DNA of 39,907 nucleotides from Marinobacter sp. (GTDB taxonomy: Bacteria; Pseudomonadota; Gammaproteobacteria; Pseudomonadales; Oleiphilaceae): NCBI GenBank assembly GCA_018623515.1, contig JAAZVL010000010.1, forward strand, positions 1-39,907, written 5' to 3'. The translations under genes and the position numbers were made by a program. Under the pieces are notes generated by a model, which was given only the letters and a program-made list of their open reading frames with translations, was not told where the DNA came from and made no database searches. Shown here piece by piece: positions 8,342 through 16,898 of this stretch (the first letter of the stretch is position 1; the number at the start of each line of letters is the position of its first letter).

Positions 8342-10116
8342 GAATGCTCGCTGAACTGCATCTGGTGCAACTGGGCATAAGCGCCACCAGCCGCCAGCAA
8401 CTCCTCGTGGCGACCTGACTCGACGATCCGGCCCTTGTCCATGACAAGGATCCGGTCTGCCTTCTCGATGGTGGACAGGCGATGCGCGATCACCAGGGTC
8501 GTCCGGCCTTGCATGACGGTTTCCAGGGCTTCCTGGATGTGGCGCTCGGATTCGGTATCCAGTGCGGAGGTGGCCTCATCCAGGATCAGTACCGGCGCAT
8601 CCTTCAACAGAGCCCGGGCGATGGCGAGCCGCTGGCGCTGGCCGCCGGACAGCATCACGCCGTTATCACCGATCATGGTGTCCAGCCCCTCGGGCATCCG
8701 GTCAATAAACTCCAGAGCATGGGCCTTTTCTGCCGCCGCCCGGATTTCTTCCCGGCTGCAGTCCCTCAGGGCGCCATAGGCTATGTTTGCGGCGATGGTG
8801 TCATTGAACAGCACCACATTCTGGGTCACCAGAGCGATCTGGGCGCGCAGGGCCGTGAGCGAATACTCCCGGAGGGAATGGTCATCGATGCGGATATCGC
8901 CCCCGGTAAACTCGTAGAACCGCGGCAGCAGACTGACCAGGGTCGACTTGCCACTGCCCGAGCGGCCAACAAGGGCAACACTCTGCCCCGCCGGAATGGT
9001 CAGGGAAATACCCTCGAGGACGTTATCGAGCTGGTCCCGGTACCGGAAGGAGACATCGTCGAAACGGATATCCCCGGCAACGCGATCCGGCGCGTAGGTT
9101 CCCGGATCGTGCTCCGGCTCTTCGTCGATGGTTTCGAACACATCATGGGCCGCTGCCACACCCTTCTGGATCTTGGCGTGGATGTTGGTAATCTGCCGGA
9201 TGGGCTTTGCCATTGTGGTTGCTGCGGTCAGGAAGGCTACCAGCTGCCCGGTGGTCATTTCGCCGCGGATTTCCGGAGCCAGCATCATCCAGACCAGTGC
9301 CGCAATCGCAATTGCCACCAGCACCTGGATGACCGGCACGCTGATCGCCTGGGTAGCCGCCATTTTCAGGCTTTGCTTCAGGTTCTGATCATTAACGGTC
9401 TGGAAGCGTTCTTTTTCGTACCCCTCGCCACCAAAGGTCCGGACAACCCGATAACCCGTAATCGACTCCGAAGCCACATGGGTGATGTCGCCCATCGAAC
9501 CCTGGATACGCTTGCTGATCTTGCGGAAACGCTTGCTGGCGTAACTCACCACCGCACCGATGATGGGACCCACGGTGAGGAACAGCAACGTCAGCTTCCA
9601 GTTGGTGTACAACATGAAACCGAGCAGGCCGATAACCGTCAGGCCCTCTCGCAAGGCAGTGGTTACCGCATTGGTAGTGGCCTCGGCCACCTGCTCCACA
9701 TTGAAGGTCAGTTTCGAGACCAGTCGGCCCGACGCATTGTCATCAAAATAGCGGGAGGGCAGTGCCATGAGCCGTTCGAACAGGTCCCGGCGCAGGGAGT
9801 TGATCACATGGCGACCAACGTAACCGATGAAGTAGGTGCTCATGTAGGTGCCAAGCCCCCTGGATGCAAACACTCCCACAATCAGCAGTGTCAGCAACAA
9901 CCGGTTCTGGTCGGTGGGGTTTTCGATGGCCGTGATGACGTATTCCATGGCCGCCGCCATGCCGGTGGATGCCGCGGCATAAATGACATTGCCAATGACC
10001 GCCAGGGAAAAGGCAATCCAGAACGGCCGGGCATAGGACAGCAGGCGCTTGTAGGTCTCCCAGCTGCCCTTTTCCAGGGCAGCCGGAGCAACAGGTTCCG
10101 GGTTATTCACCAGCAT
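8338..10116 (-). CDS. msbA: Lipid A export ATP-binding/permease MsbA
   Basis: ABC half-transporter that flips core-lipid A across the inner membrane as a homodimer. It has 592 residues (E. coli 582). The N-terminal half holds six predicted membrane helices. The C-terminal ATPase shows Walker A GRSGSGKST near residue 381, the signature LSGGQRQR near 487, and Walker B LILDEATSALD. It overlaps exbD by 14 bases upstream and lpxK by 4 bases downstream. In Pseudomonas, as I recall, the lpxK-kdsB-murB block lacks msbA, so its place here is closer to the E. coli msbA-lpxK pairing. Confidence 0.97.
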   Translation of the reverse strand: MLVNNPEPVAPAALEKGSWETYKRLLSYARPFWIAFSLAVIGNVIYAAASTGMAAAMEYVITAIENPTDQNRLLLTLLIVGVFASRGLGTYMSTYFIGYVGRHVINSLRRDLFERLMALPSRYFDDNASGRLVSKLTFNVEQVAEATTNAVTTALREGLTVIGLLGFMLYTNWKLTLLFLTVGPIIGAVVSYASKRFRKISKRIQGSMGDITHVASESITGYRVVRTFGGEGYEKERFQTVNDQNLKQSLKMAATQAISVPVIQVLVAIAIAALVWMMLAPEIRGEMTTGQLVAFLTAATTMAKPIRQITNIHAKIQKGVAAAHDVFETIDEEPEHDPGTYAPDRVAGDIRFDDVSFRYRDQLDNVLEGISLTIPAGQSVALVGRSGSGKSTLVSLLPRFYEFTGGDIRIDDHSLREYSLTALRAQIALVTQNVVLFNDTIAANIAYGALRDCSREEIRAAAEKAHALEFIDRMPEGLDTMIGDNGVMLSGGQRQRLAIARALLKDAPVLILDEATSALDTESERHIQEALETVMQGRTTLVIAHRLSTIEKADRILVMDKGRIVESGRHEELLAAGGAYAQLHQMQFSEHS

Positions 10117-10531
10117 CGGCCTCCCGCTCCGTGGTTATGCTCAACTTGGCAAAACCCAGGCGGCCGGCAACATCCATGGCGCGAACCACATATTCGTGTG
10201 GCGTGCGGGCATCGGCGGTAATGATGAATGGCAGGGAATTATCACCCTCGGCCAACTCGCGCACACCCCGCTCCAGGGTCTCACGCCGGTTGTTGACCAG
10301 AGTGCGATCATTGAGAATGTATTGACCCTTGGCGTTGATCACCACGTCAATCTGCTTCACTTCCGCAGGCTTCGCTGGCTCGCCGCTGGCTTCGGGCAGC
10401 TCGACCTGCAAATGGCTTTCCCGGGTGAAAGTGGTGGATACCATAAAGAAAATCAGCAACAGGAAGACCACATCGATCAACGGGGTCAAATCGACGCCGA
10501 CTTCCTGGCTTCTCTGGCGCTTGAACTTCAC
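10103..10531 (-). CDS. ExbD/TolR-family proton-channel subunit
   Basis: A 142-residue protein with a cytoplasmic N-terminus, one membrane helix (about residues 16-35, LTPLIDVVFLLLIFFMV) and a periplasmic C-terminal domain. D20 in the helix is the conserved proton-carrying aspartate of ExbD and TolR. Together with the ExbB-like protein it forms a motor that uses the proton gradient to drive a periplasmic partner. No TonB or TolA is encoded beside it, so the partner is unknown. It starts 5 bases after the exbB stop and overlaps msbA by 14 bases. I recall the same exbBD-like pair next to comEC and lpxK in P. aeruginosa. Confidence 0.93.
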   Translation of the reverse strand: MKFKRQRSQEVGVDLTPLIDVVFLLLIFFMVSTTFTRESHLQVELPEASGEPAKPAEVKQIDVVINAKGQYILNDRTLVNNRRETLERGVRELAEGDNSLPFIITADARTPHEYVVRAMDVAGRLGFAKLSITTEREADAGE

Positions 10532-10536
10532 GGTGT

Positions 10537-11163
10537 TCAGGCTCCTTCCACGTCGATTTCGCGGTCTCCGTGCACAACCTCAACCAGCTTGATCGCTTCC
10601 TGCTCCATGTTGACCACGAGCTCATCGACACGGCGGATGAAATAGCGGTGACAGATCAGGGCCGGAATCGCCACGCTCAGGCCGGCCGCCGTGGTAATCA
10701 GGGCTTCGGAAATGCCCCCGGCGAGGTTGCCGGCATTGCCGACACCGGCAAGCTGGATCTCGGCAAACACCTTGATCATGCCGATCACTGTACCCAACAA
10801 GCCAAGCAAAGGCGCGATGGTGGCTACAGTGCCCAGCGGATTCAGGAACCGCTCCAGCTCGTGGATCACCTGGCTGGCCTCGTGCTCTATGCTTTCTTTC
10901 ATGATCTCACGGCCGTGCTTGGCGTTGAGCAGGCCGCCAGCCAGAATGCGGCCCAGGGGAGACGATCCCTGAAGCGCCTTGAGTTTTCGGCCATTCAGGT
11001 CTTTTTTCTTGATCCAGCGCCAGAGTTCGTTGATGGTCTGGGGAGGAGCAACCCTGGAGGCACGGAGGGTCCAGAAACGTTCCAGAACGATGGCCAGAGC
11101 CAGGATGGAACAGGCAACAATGGGCACCATCAGAATGCCGCCGGCTTTCAACAACTCGAACAC
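10537..11163 (-). CDS. MotA/TolQ/ExbB-family proton-channel protein
   Basis: A 208-residue inner-membrane protein with three helices, at about residues 10-30, 108-132 and 151-176 (GISEALITTAAGLSVAIPALI). The last two carry the family's conserved polar residues that surround the ExbD helix. It forms the pentameric stator of an ExbB/TolQ motor with the next gene. The length is nearer short ExbB than E. coli ExbB (244). It is the first of the tightly packed genes after comEC (72-base gap), so a promoter may lie at 11164-11235; TTTAGCATA on the plus strand there is AT-rich, but I cannot assign hexamers with confidence. Confidence 0.93.
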   Translation of the reverse strand: MFELLKAGGILMVPIVACSILALAIVLERFWTLRASRVAPPQTINELWRWIKKKDLNGRKLKALQGSSPLGRILAGGLLNAKHGREIMKESIEHEASQVIHELERFLNPLGTVATIAPLLGLLGTVIGMIKVFAEIQLAGVGNAGNLAGGISEALITTAAGLSVAIPALICHRYFIRRVDELVVNMEQEAIKLVEVVHGDREIDVEGA

Positions 11164-11235
11164 GCTTGATCTCCCTGGTTAGTTACAAGCCGCGCTACTT
11201 TAGCATAGCTGCCGTTCGAGGCCACACCCGTTGTG

Positions 11236-13668
11236 TCACGGTATTTTACATTGGTCCCGGGTCAGCCCCTTGCCACCTATCCAGAAGGGTGAATGGTGTC
11301 TCATTTCGTGAATCGCGGGCCCTCCCGGGGTGGACTTGAGGGTAATGCCACCAGAGCAGGCCGTGTTCAATGCCACAGCCCCGACCTTATCGTATCGGGC
11401 GACAACATCCGGATGAGGGTGCCCGTAACGGTGGCGATAACCCGCCGTGTAGATCACAAAGTCCGGCTCCAGTGCATCGACCCAGGTTCTGGAGGATGAA
11501 GTCTTGCTGCCGTGGTGCGGGGCGATGACTATCCGATGGCGTGGCCGGGCCGCCCCGGCATCGAGGCTTTCCAGGAAGGCCGGCTCCACCGATTCGGTAA
11601 TGTCGCCAGGCAGAATCCACTCCGTTGCCACCGCTCCGTGCCGGACCACCAGCACGCAGGACGCATCGTTGCCGGACACCCCGCCGGGACTGCGCCAGAA
11701 CGTGAGGTCCAGCTCGCCCGACTCCAGCCGACCCGGGCCGCAGGTGTCGACGGTTACATGGCCCGGAATGTCCAGGCCATCCAGGGCATCGGGCTCTCCG
11801 GCAATCAAACGGCGGACTGGCAGGCTCCGCAGCAGCTGCCCCACTCCGCCGGCGTGATCATTGTCGCCATGGCTGATCACCAACTGGTCTATCCGTCGGA
11901 CCCCCAGATCCTTCAGATTCGGCAGCACCGTTGACTCCATCGCCGAAAATACACCAGGGACAGCCGGACCGGTATCGTAGAGCAGAACTTCCCGTCGGTG
12001 ACGCACCAGCACCGATAGCCCCTGCCCCACATCCAGGATCCGCACCTCCGGCTCAGAAACATACCGGTTCGCGGTGTCACCGTTAGCGGAATCCGTCGCA
12101 ACCCATAACCACACAACGACCGCACAAACAACCAATGCAGGAAACCACGGCAAGGGAAACCGCAAGGCCAGCAATCCGCACATGGCGGCCAGCACTAGAG
12201 GCATTGCTGGCGACGAAAGAACCGGCACCGCCCACTCGGAAAGCACGATCAACAACCACCAGAGCGCCGAAAGCACAGCGTCCATCAACGGAATCACCCA
12301 GTCAGCCACTACCGGCACCAGAGCCACCATGATGCCGCCACCAATCATCACCGGCATCACCACCACCGAGACCCAGGGAATGGCAACCAGATTGGCCAAT
12401 AGTCCGGCAAGCGGTTGCCCTTGACCGAATTCCTCGAGTACCGGCCAAAGACCGATAAAGACTGCCATTTGGGCCAGAACCAACCCGGACAACCATCCAC
12501 TTCCCCGCAAGCGACCGGAGAAGGTAACGAGCAGAATGGCGACCGCCGAGAACGAAAGCCAGAAACCCTGATCCAAAGGGGCAAAAGGATCCATTAACAG
12601 GACCGCCGCAAACGCCAGCGCCAGGGAACTCCAGGGCGAAATCTCCCTGCCACACATCAGTGCCCAGGTGGCAATCACCACCATGATCAGCGCCCGGCGC
12701 GTCGGTACCGTGAAACCTGATACCAGGGCATAGGCGAGACAACTGATGCCAACCAGGGCAAAGACGCCCCAGCGCAAAGATGCCTCGGAGAGCCGGTGCC
12801 CGGGAAGAGCCAGTAATGTACGACGGGTAAGGAAACCCGCCCCGAGAGCCACCAGCCCCAGATGCAGACCGGATATCGCCACCAGGTGGATGGTCCCTGT
12901 GGCCTTGAGCACCTCCCAGTGGGACGGCTCCATGGCACCGCGATTGCCGATCATCAGGGAGGCAATCAAGGGGTAGTGAACGGCATCCGAAAAGTGACTT
13001 TCCACCCAACGGGCAAGTGACTGGTGAGCATGGGTGTATCGGCAGTTCAAGTTACAGGGCACAGTTTTGGCGGGCTCTGCCGAACGGACACTACCGGTTG
13101 CGCGGTAGCCTTTTCGGAATAGCCAGTCTTCATACCTGAACCCGGACGGATTGAGGGTCCCATGGGGCCGTTTCAGGACCACCTGCAGAACCAGACGATG
13201 GTGAGCCAGCATTTGTGCCTCGCCCCCATACCAGCTCAGGCGCAGCCGCCGTGGCAGCTCCGGTTCCGACATTCCTGGCCAGCCAGTCACGCAGAAACTG
13301 AAACGCAGGCTGTTGAAGCTGCCAGCCGCCGGGATATCACAGACATACCCCTCCACCATGAGGGGAACACGTTCCAGTTCAGGGGGCAGGCGCTGACTTA
13401 ACTGGTTACCCGCCTGCCACGTTGCCCATCCGAGGCCCGCCAGCAGGGCACCAAACAGCAAAGCCGACCGCCGAAGTATCGGGGAGGTTGCCAGCAGCGC
13501 ACTGTAAAAAGCTGTCACAAGGGCTGCCAGCACCAGCCACGGCACTGGTAACACCGACGAGCGATACAGTAAGATAACGCCGCACGCGAATGCTATGGCG
13601 CAGAGAACCGCCAGGCCGTGCGATTGCGGCTTGTACGGCTGGTCAGAGTTGCCATGACTGACGGACAA
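11236..13668 (-). CDS. comEC: DNA internalisation protein ComEC/Rec2
   Basis: Polytopic inner-membrane channel for uptake of single-stranded DNA in natural transformation. It has 810 residues. Order: hydrophobic N-terminal segment and DUF4131-like OB region, a central multi-helix competence domain (about residues 240-530, with AISGLHLGLVALG), then a C-terminal metallo-beta-lactamase-like domain with SHGDNDHAGG near residue 599 and PHHGSKTSS near 718. The intact metal-binding motif suggests an active nuclease domain. The start is TTG at 13668, supported by AGGAGGA six bases upstream; the ATG at 13673 is out of frame. Competence is not known for most organisms with this gene. It lies upstream of exbB in the same direction. 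Confidence 0.94.
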   Translation of the reverse strand: MSVSHGNSDQPYKPQSHGLAVLCAIAFACGVILLYRSSVLPVPWLVLAALVTAFYSALLATSPILRRSALLFGALLAGLGWATWQAGNQLSQRLPPELERVPLMVEGYVCDIPAAGSFNSLRFSFCVTGWPGMSEPELPRRLRLSWYGGEAQMLAHHRLVLQVVLKRPHGTLNPSGFRYEDWLFRKGYRATGSVRSAEPAKTVPCNLNCRYTHAHQSLARWVESHFSDAVHYPLIASLMIGNRGAMEPSHWEVLKATGTIHLVAISGLHLGLVALGAGFLTRRTLLALPGHRLSEASLRWGVFALVGISCLAYALVSGFTVPTRRALIMVVIATWALMCGREISPWSSLALAFAAVLLMDPFAPLDQGFWLSFSAVAILLVTFSGRLRGSGWLSGLVLAQMAVFIGLWPVLEEFGQGQPLAGLLANLVAIPWVSVVVMPVMIGGGIMVALVPVVADWVIPLMDAVLSALWWLLIVLSEWAVPVLSSPAMPLVLAAMCGLLALRFPLPWFPALVVCAVVVWLWVATDSANGDTANRYVSEPEVRILDVGQGLSVLVRHRREVLLYDTGPAVPGVFSAMESTVLPNLKDLGVRRIDQLVISHGDNDHAGGVGQLLRSLPVRRLIAGEPDALDGLDIPGHVTVDTCGPGRLESGELDLTFWRSPGGVSGNDASCVLVVRHGAVATEWILPGDITESVEPAFLESLDAGAARPRHRIVIAPHHGSKTSSSRTWVDALEPDFVIYTAGYRHRYGHPHPDVVARYDKVGAVALNTACSGGITLKSTPGGPAIHEMRHHSPFWIGGKGLTRDQCKIP

Positions 13669-13692
13669 TCCATGTCCTCCTGATATTTTGTT

Positions 13693-13718
13693 CTCCGGTC
13701 ACCTTCCTTGTACCGGAG
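13693..13718. repeat. Inverted repeat between comEC and the DUF2062 gene
   Basis: CTCCGGT (13693-13699) and ACCGGAG (13712-13718) form a perfect 7-bp inverted repeat with a 12-base loop in the short divergent gap between the two starts. There is no T-run, so it is not a terminator; it may be an operator shared by both genes. It is short enough to be chance. Confidence 0.3.
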
Positions 13719-13747
13719 CAATCACACGTTTACGGGCAGAACTTCCT

Positions 13748-14293
13748 ATGCCAAAGAAGTTCATGAAACGATATCTGCCGTCACCGGAACGGGTGCAGTC
13801 GATGAAATCACTGCATTTTCTGGGCGATATCCTTCATGAACCCAACCTGTGGCATATCAATCGCCACAGCGTGGCCAGGGCCTTCCTGATCGGCATCTGG
13901 TTCTGCTTCATTCCCATGCCCTTCCAGATGCTGGCCGCCGCGCTGTTTGCCATCTGGTTCAACGCCAACCTTCCTCTCTCGGTGGCACTGGTATGGATCA
14001 GCAATCCCGTTACCATGCCTCCCATGTTCTACTTCAATTACAAGGTCGGTGCGTGGATCCTGAACCGGCCGGTGCTGGCCTTTGAGTTCGAACTTTCCTG
14101 GCCCTGGATCAGCGAACGGCTCGTGGATATCGGCATCCCGCTGTATCTGGGCTCCCTGATCTGTGCCACAGTCTTCGCCTGTGTCTCCTACCTGGCCATC
14201 CAGTATCTCTGGCGCCGGAAAATCCGCTCGGACTGGCGGGAAAGACGACTGGCGCGGCGCAAACGCCGGCGCACCGCCAATCAGGCTTCCTGA
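13748..14293 (+). CDS. DUF2062 domain membrane protein
   Basis: A 181-residue protein of the DUF2062 family, whose function is unknown. Visible features are a basic N-terminus (MPKKFMKRYLPS), a first hydrophobic segment FLIGIWFCFIPMPFQML, a second around LPLSVALVWISNPVTMPPMF that carries the family's NP-T signature, a third near IPLYLGSLICATVFACVSYL, and a strongly basic C-terminus (RRLARRKRRRTAN). I chose ATG 13748; an upstream TTG at 13688 is open, but the added residues look unrelated to the family. It is divergent from comEC and overlaps lolD tail to tail by 13 bases. I recall the same placement between comEC and the lol genes in Pseudomonas. Confidence 0.88.
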   Translation: MPKKFMKRYLPSPERVQSMKSLHFLGDILHEPNLWHINRHSVARAFLIGIWFCFIPMPFQMLAAALFAIWFNANLPLSVALVWISNPVTMPPMFYFNYKVGAWILNRPVLAFEFELSWPWISERLVDIGIPLYLGSLICATVFACVSYLAIQYLWRRKIRSDWRERRLARRKRRRTANQAS

Positions 14294-14991
14294 AGCAGGC
14301 GCCCCTGTTCCAGCCGCATTACCCGCCCCAGGCTCCGGGCCATGCGCATGTCGTGAGTGACCATGACAAAGGCAATGCCGGACTGGTCACGCAGGGTTTC
14401 AATCAGCGCCTGCACACCCTCACCGGTGTGTTCGTCCAGGTTACCGGTAGGCTCATCCATCAGCACGCACTCCGGCTCGTTCACCAGGGCACGGGCTATG
14501 GCCACACGCTGACGTTCCCCCCCGGAAAGCTCACCGGGTTTATGGGTCAGACGGGCGCCAAGACCGACCTTCTCGAGCAGCGCTGCCGCCTTGTCACGGG
14601 CCGCCTTGACCGGAAGGCCGCCAAGGGCGCAGGGCATCATGACATTCTCGAGCGCCGTGAATTCCGGCAGCAGGTGGTGAAACTGATACACGAAACCAAG
14701 GTGCCGGTTACGAAAACGCGCCCTGCCCGCCTCCGACATCCGATGAATATCCTCGCCACAGATGTGAATCTGCCCCGAAGACGGCTTGTCGAGTCCGCCC
14801 AGCAGGTTCAGCAGCGTGGTCTTGCCCGCGCCGCTACTGCCGACAATGGCAACGGTCTCACGGGCACCGACCTGCAGGGAGATATCGGAAAAGATCGTGA
14901 GTTTTTCAGGGCCCTCGTTATAGGTTCGGGTAACCTTCCGGCAGTCAATGACCGGTACTTTGTCGTTCATGGGAGCTCTTGCCTCACTCAT
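14281..14991 (-). CDS. lolD: Lipoprotein-releasing ABC transporter ATPase LolD
   Basis: Cytoplasmic ATPase that powers extraction of outer-membrane lipoproteins from the inner membrane and their handover to LolA. It has 236 residues (E. coli 233). It shows Walker A VGSSGAGKTTLLNLLGG, the LolD-type Q-loop VYQFHHLLPEF, signature LSGGERQRVAIARAL, and Walker B LMDEPTGNLD. The ATG at 14991 overlaps the permease stop by 8 bases; ATG 14970 is an alternative that would start at MNDKVPV. Neither has a strong Shine-Dalgarno, so coupling to the upstream gene is likely. Confidence 0.96.
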   Translation of the reverse strand: MSEARAPMNDKVPVIDCRKVTRTYNEGPEKLTIFSDISLQVGARETVAIVGSSGAGKTTLLNLLGGLDKPSSGQIHICGEDIHRMSEAGRARFRNRHLGFVYQFHHLLPEFTALENVMMPCALGGLPVKAARDKAAALLEKVGLGARLTHKPGELSGGERQRVAIARALVNEPECVLMDEPTGNLDEHTGEGVQALIETLRDQSGIAFVMVTHDMRMARSLGRVMRLEQGRLLQEA

Positions 14992-16225
14992 ACCGCAGCG
15001 CCTCCGCCGGATCGATCCGGGAAGCCCGCCAGGCCGGATAGATGGTTGCCAGCAAACTCATCGCCAGCCCGGCACCACTGATGATCATGACATCCTGCAT
15101 CTGGAGCTGTGACGGCAGATAACTGATGAAATAGACATCGGCACTCAGGAACTGATGCCCCAGAACCTTTTCCAGCCAGGAGATAAACGCGCTGATGTTC
15201 AGTGCCCCCAGCACCCCGAGGGTGGTCCCCACCAGGGTCCCGAACACACCGATAACCGCGCCCTGGACAATAAAGATCCGCATGATACGGCCCGGGGTCG
15301 CCCCCATGGTCCGGAGAATGGCGATATCGGCGGTCTTGTCGGTAACTACCATGACCAGGGTCGACACAATATTGAACGCCGCCACCGCCACGATGAACAT
15401 GAGCAGCAGGCCGATCATGGTTTTTTCCATTCTGATCGCCTGGAACAGGTTGCCGTGGGTCCGGGTCCAGTCGGAAATGTAGTAACGACCGTCCAGCAGC
15501 CGCGCGGCCTCCTCCGCCACCTTGGGAGCGGCAAACAGGTCATCCACCAGCAGGCGCACGCCCTGGGCCTTACCGCCGGTCCTCATCAGCTTGGCGGCGT
15601 CATCCATGTGCACCAGGGTGTAGTTGCCGTCGAGCTCCGCGCCCACACTGAAGATACCCTTGACGGTAAAACGCTTGAGCCTGGGCAACACGCCGGCCGG
15701 CGTGACAGAGGCCTCCGGCAACACGACAGTCAGTCTGTCCCCGACCTTGAGGCGGAGGCTCGCGGCCATGGTCCGTCCAATGATGATGCCGAACTCCCCG
15801 GATACCAGGTCCTCCAGCTCGCCCTCGATCATGTGGTTCTCAATGATGGAAACCGTGCGTTCCTGCTCCGGGAGAATGCCATTAAGCATCACTCCCCGGA
15901 CGTCGCCGCCTCCTGTCACCATCCCCTGCCCCTGTATAAAGGGCGCGGCCGCCAGCACCCTCGGGTGCTCCTCAACTTTGGCATCTACCGTTTCCCAATC
16001 GGGCAACGGGCCGGCACCCTGTATCACGGCATGGGGCACCATGCCGAGGATCCGCTGCTTGAGTTCGCGATCAAAGCCGTTCATCACCGACAGCACGATG
16101 ATCAGCACCGCGACGCCGAGCATCAGGCCGATCATGGAGGTCAGTGAAATAAACGAAATGAAGTGATTACGGCGCTTGGCTGCGGTATAGCGCAAACCGA
16201 TGTAGAACGATAAGGGTCGGAACAT
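14984..16225 (-). CDS. Lipoprotein-releasing system permease (LolC/LolE family, possibly LolF)
   Basis: A 413-residue MacB/FtsX-like permease: one N-terminal helix (about residues 20-45, SFISLTSMIGLMLGVAVLII), a large periplasmic domain of some 220 residues, then three C-terminal helices ending in the conserved PAWRASRIDPAEALRYE. E. coli and Pseudomonas use a LolC-LolE heterodimer with LolD; here only one permease gene accompanies lolD, and the next gene upstream is unrelated and on the other strand. It may be a homodimeric LolF-type permease, or a partner may lie elsewhere. I therefore leave the symbol open. No clear Shine-Dalgarno precedes ATG 16225. Confidence 0.93.
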   Translation of the reverse strand: MFRPLSFYIGLRYTAAKRRNHFISFISLTSMIGLMLGVAVLIIVLSVMNGFDRELKQRILGMVPHAVIQGAGPLPDWETVDAKVEEHPRVLAAAPFIQGQGMVTGGGDVRGVMLNGILPEQERTVSIIENHMIEGELEDLVSGEFGIIIGRTMAASLRLKVGDRLTVVLPEASVTPAGVLPRLKRFTVKGIFSVGAELDGNYTLVHMDDAAKLMRTGGKAQGVRLLVDDLFAAPKVAEEAARLLDGRYYISDWTRTHGNLFQAIRMEKTMIGLLLMFIVAVAAFNIVSTLVMVVTDKTADIAILRTMGATPGRIMRIFIVQGAVIGVFGTLVGTTLGVLGALNISAFISWLEKVLGHQFLSADVYFISYLPSQLQMQDVMIISGAGLAMSLLATIYPAWRASRIDPAEALRYE

Positions 16226-16486
16226 GTAGGAGTGCTGCTCTGTTAGAATCCCTGAATGGCAAGCTCGGCGTGGTCGAGCGCATTATGGCCCTTGTCCAAA
16301 ATCGGTTGCAACCGGACATCCCGCAGCCCGGGTGTGAAGGCCTTGGCAAAAAACTCGGGGCCAAACAGTATAAACTGGGGAAAAGCGGGTGACTTTTGTT
16401 AGTCTTTTTCGGATATTACGTTTTATCCATGTCCTTTCGGAGCAATTCGCAAGGGCCCGAGCTGTAGCGTGAATGGAGAGCCATCA

Positions 16487-16795
16487 ATGAGAAACAACAA
16501 GACCCTGTTCGGTGCACTGGCCCTGGCGGCAACCCTGTCGTTTGCACCGGCCAGCGGTGTCCTGGCTGAAGAGCTTCGGACTCCGGTAGGAAGCCAGGCA
16601 GACCGGAACCAGGGAAACTATCCGAAAACCGGGCTGTCCCAGTCCTCGGTCCGTGCAAAGTGGGGTAACCCGATGGAAGTCCGCGGCCCCGTGGGTCAGC
16701 CACCGATCACGCAGTGGCATTACCAGGACTTTGTCGTTTTCTTCGAAAACGATCTCGTGCTTCATACCGTTCTGAAGCGCGACACCGAACGCTGA
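16487..16795 (+). CDS. Small secreted protein with BamE/SmpA-like character
   Basis: A 102-residue protein with a signal peptide: basic MRNNK, hydrophobic LFGALALAATLSFAPA, and a likely signal peptidase I site after SGVLA. There is no lipobox cysteine, so it should be a soluble periplasmic protein. The mature part has the pattern GLSQSSVRAKWGNP, PPITQWHY, FVVFFEND, VLHTVL, which resembles the BamE/SmpA (OmlA) fold in which a helix leads into paired strands. The match is by pattern only. ATG 16487 is supported by GGAG eight bases upstream; an upstream GTG at 16469 is open but less likely. It is alone, between the lol genes and aguA. Confidence 0.8.
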   Translation: MRNNKTLFGALALAATLSFAPASGVLAEELRTPVGSQADRNQGNYPKTGLSQSSVRAKWGNPMEVRGPVGQPPITQWHYQDFVVFFENDLVLHTVLKRDTER

Positions 16796-16837
16796 GAAAA
16801 ATCCACCGTCCACCGGCATCTTTTCACGGCTCCCGTC

Positions 16838-16866
16838 CTGACGCCGGGCCGGTCGTTGGTTAGAAT
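16838..16866 (+). promoter_or_regulatory. Candidate sigma-70 promoter for aguA-aguB-moxR
   Basis: CTGACG (16838-16843), a 17-base spacer, then TAGAAT (16861-16866), which matches 5 of 6 consensus positions. Transcription would start about 25 bases before the aguA GTG. The same TAGAAT hexamer occurs before mnmA (27248-27253) and alaA (37002-37007). Confidence 0.45.
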
Positions 16867-16898
16867 GGCGGCTTTTGCGAGTTAAGGTAGCTTCAACA

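Noticed and set aside
8482..10221. A 579-codon plus-strand open frame
   Set aside because: Antisense to msbA and the end of exbD; rich in His, Gln and Gly with no motif.
16303..16314. 12-bp palindrome CGGTTGCAACCG upstream of the Lol permease
   Set aside because: Palindromes of this size are expected several times by chance in 40 kb, and it is not aligned with promoter elements.
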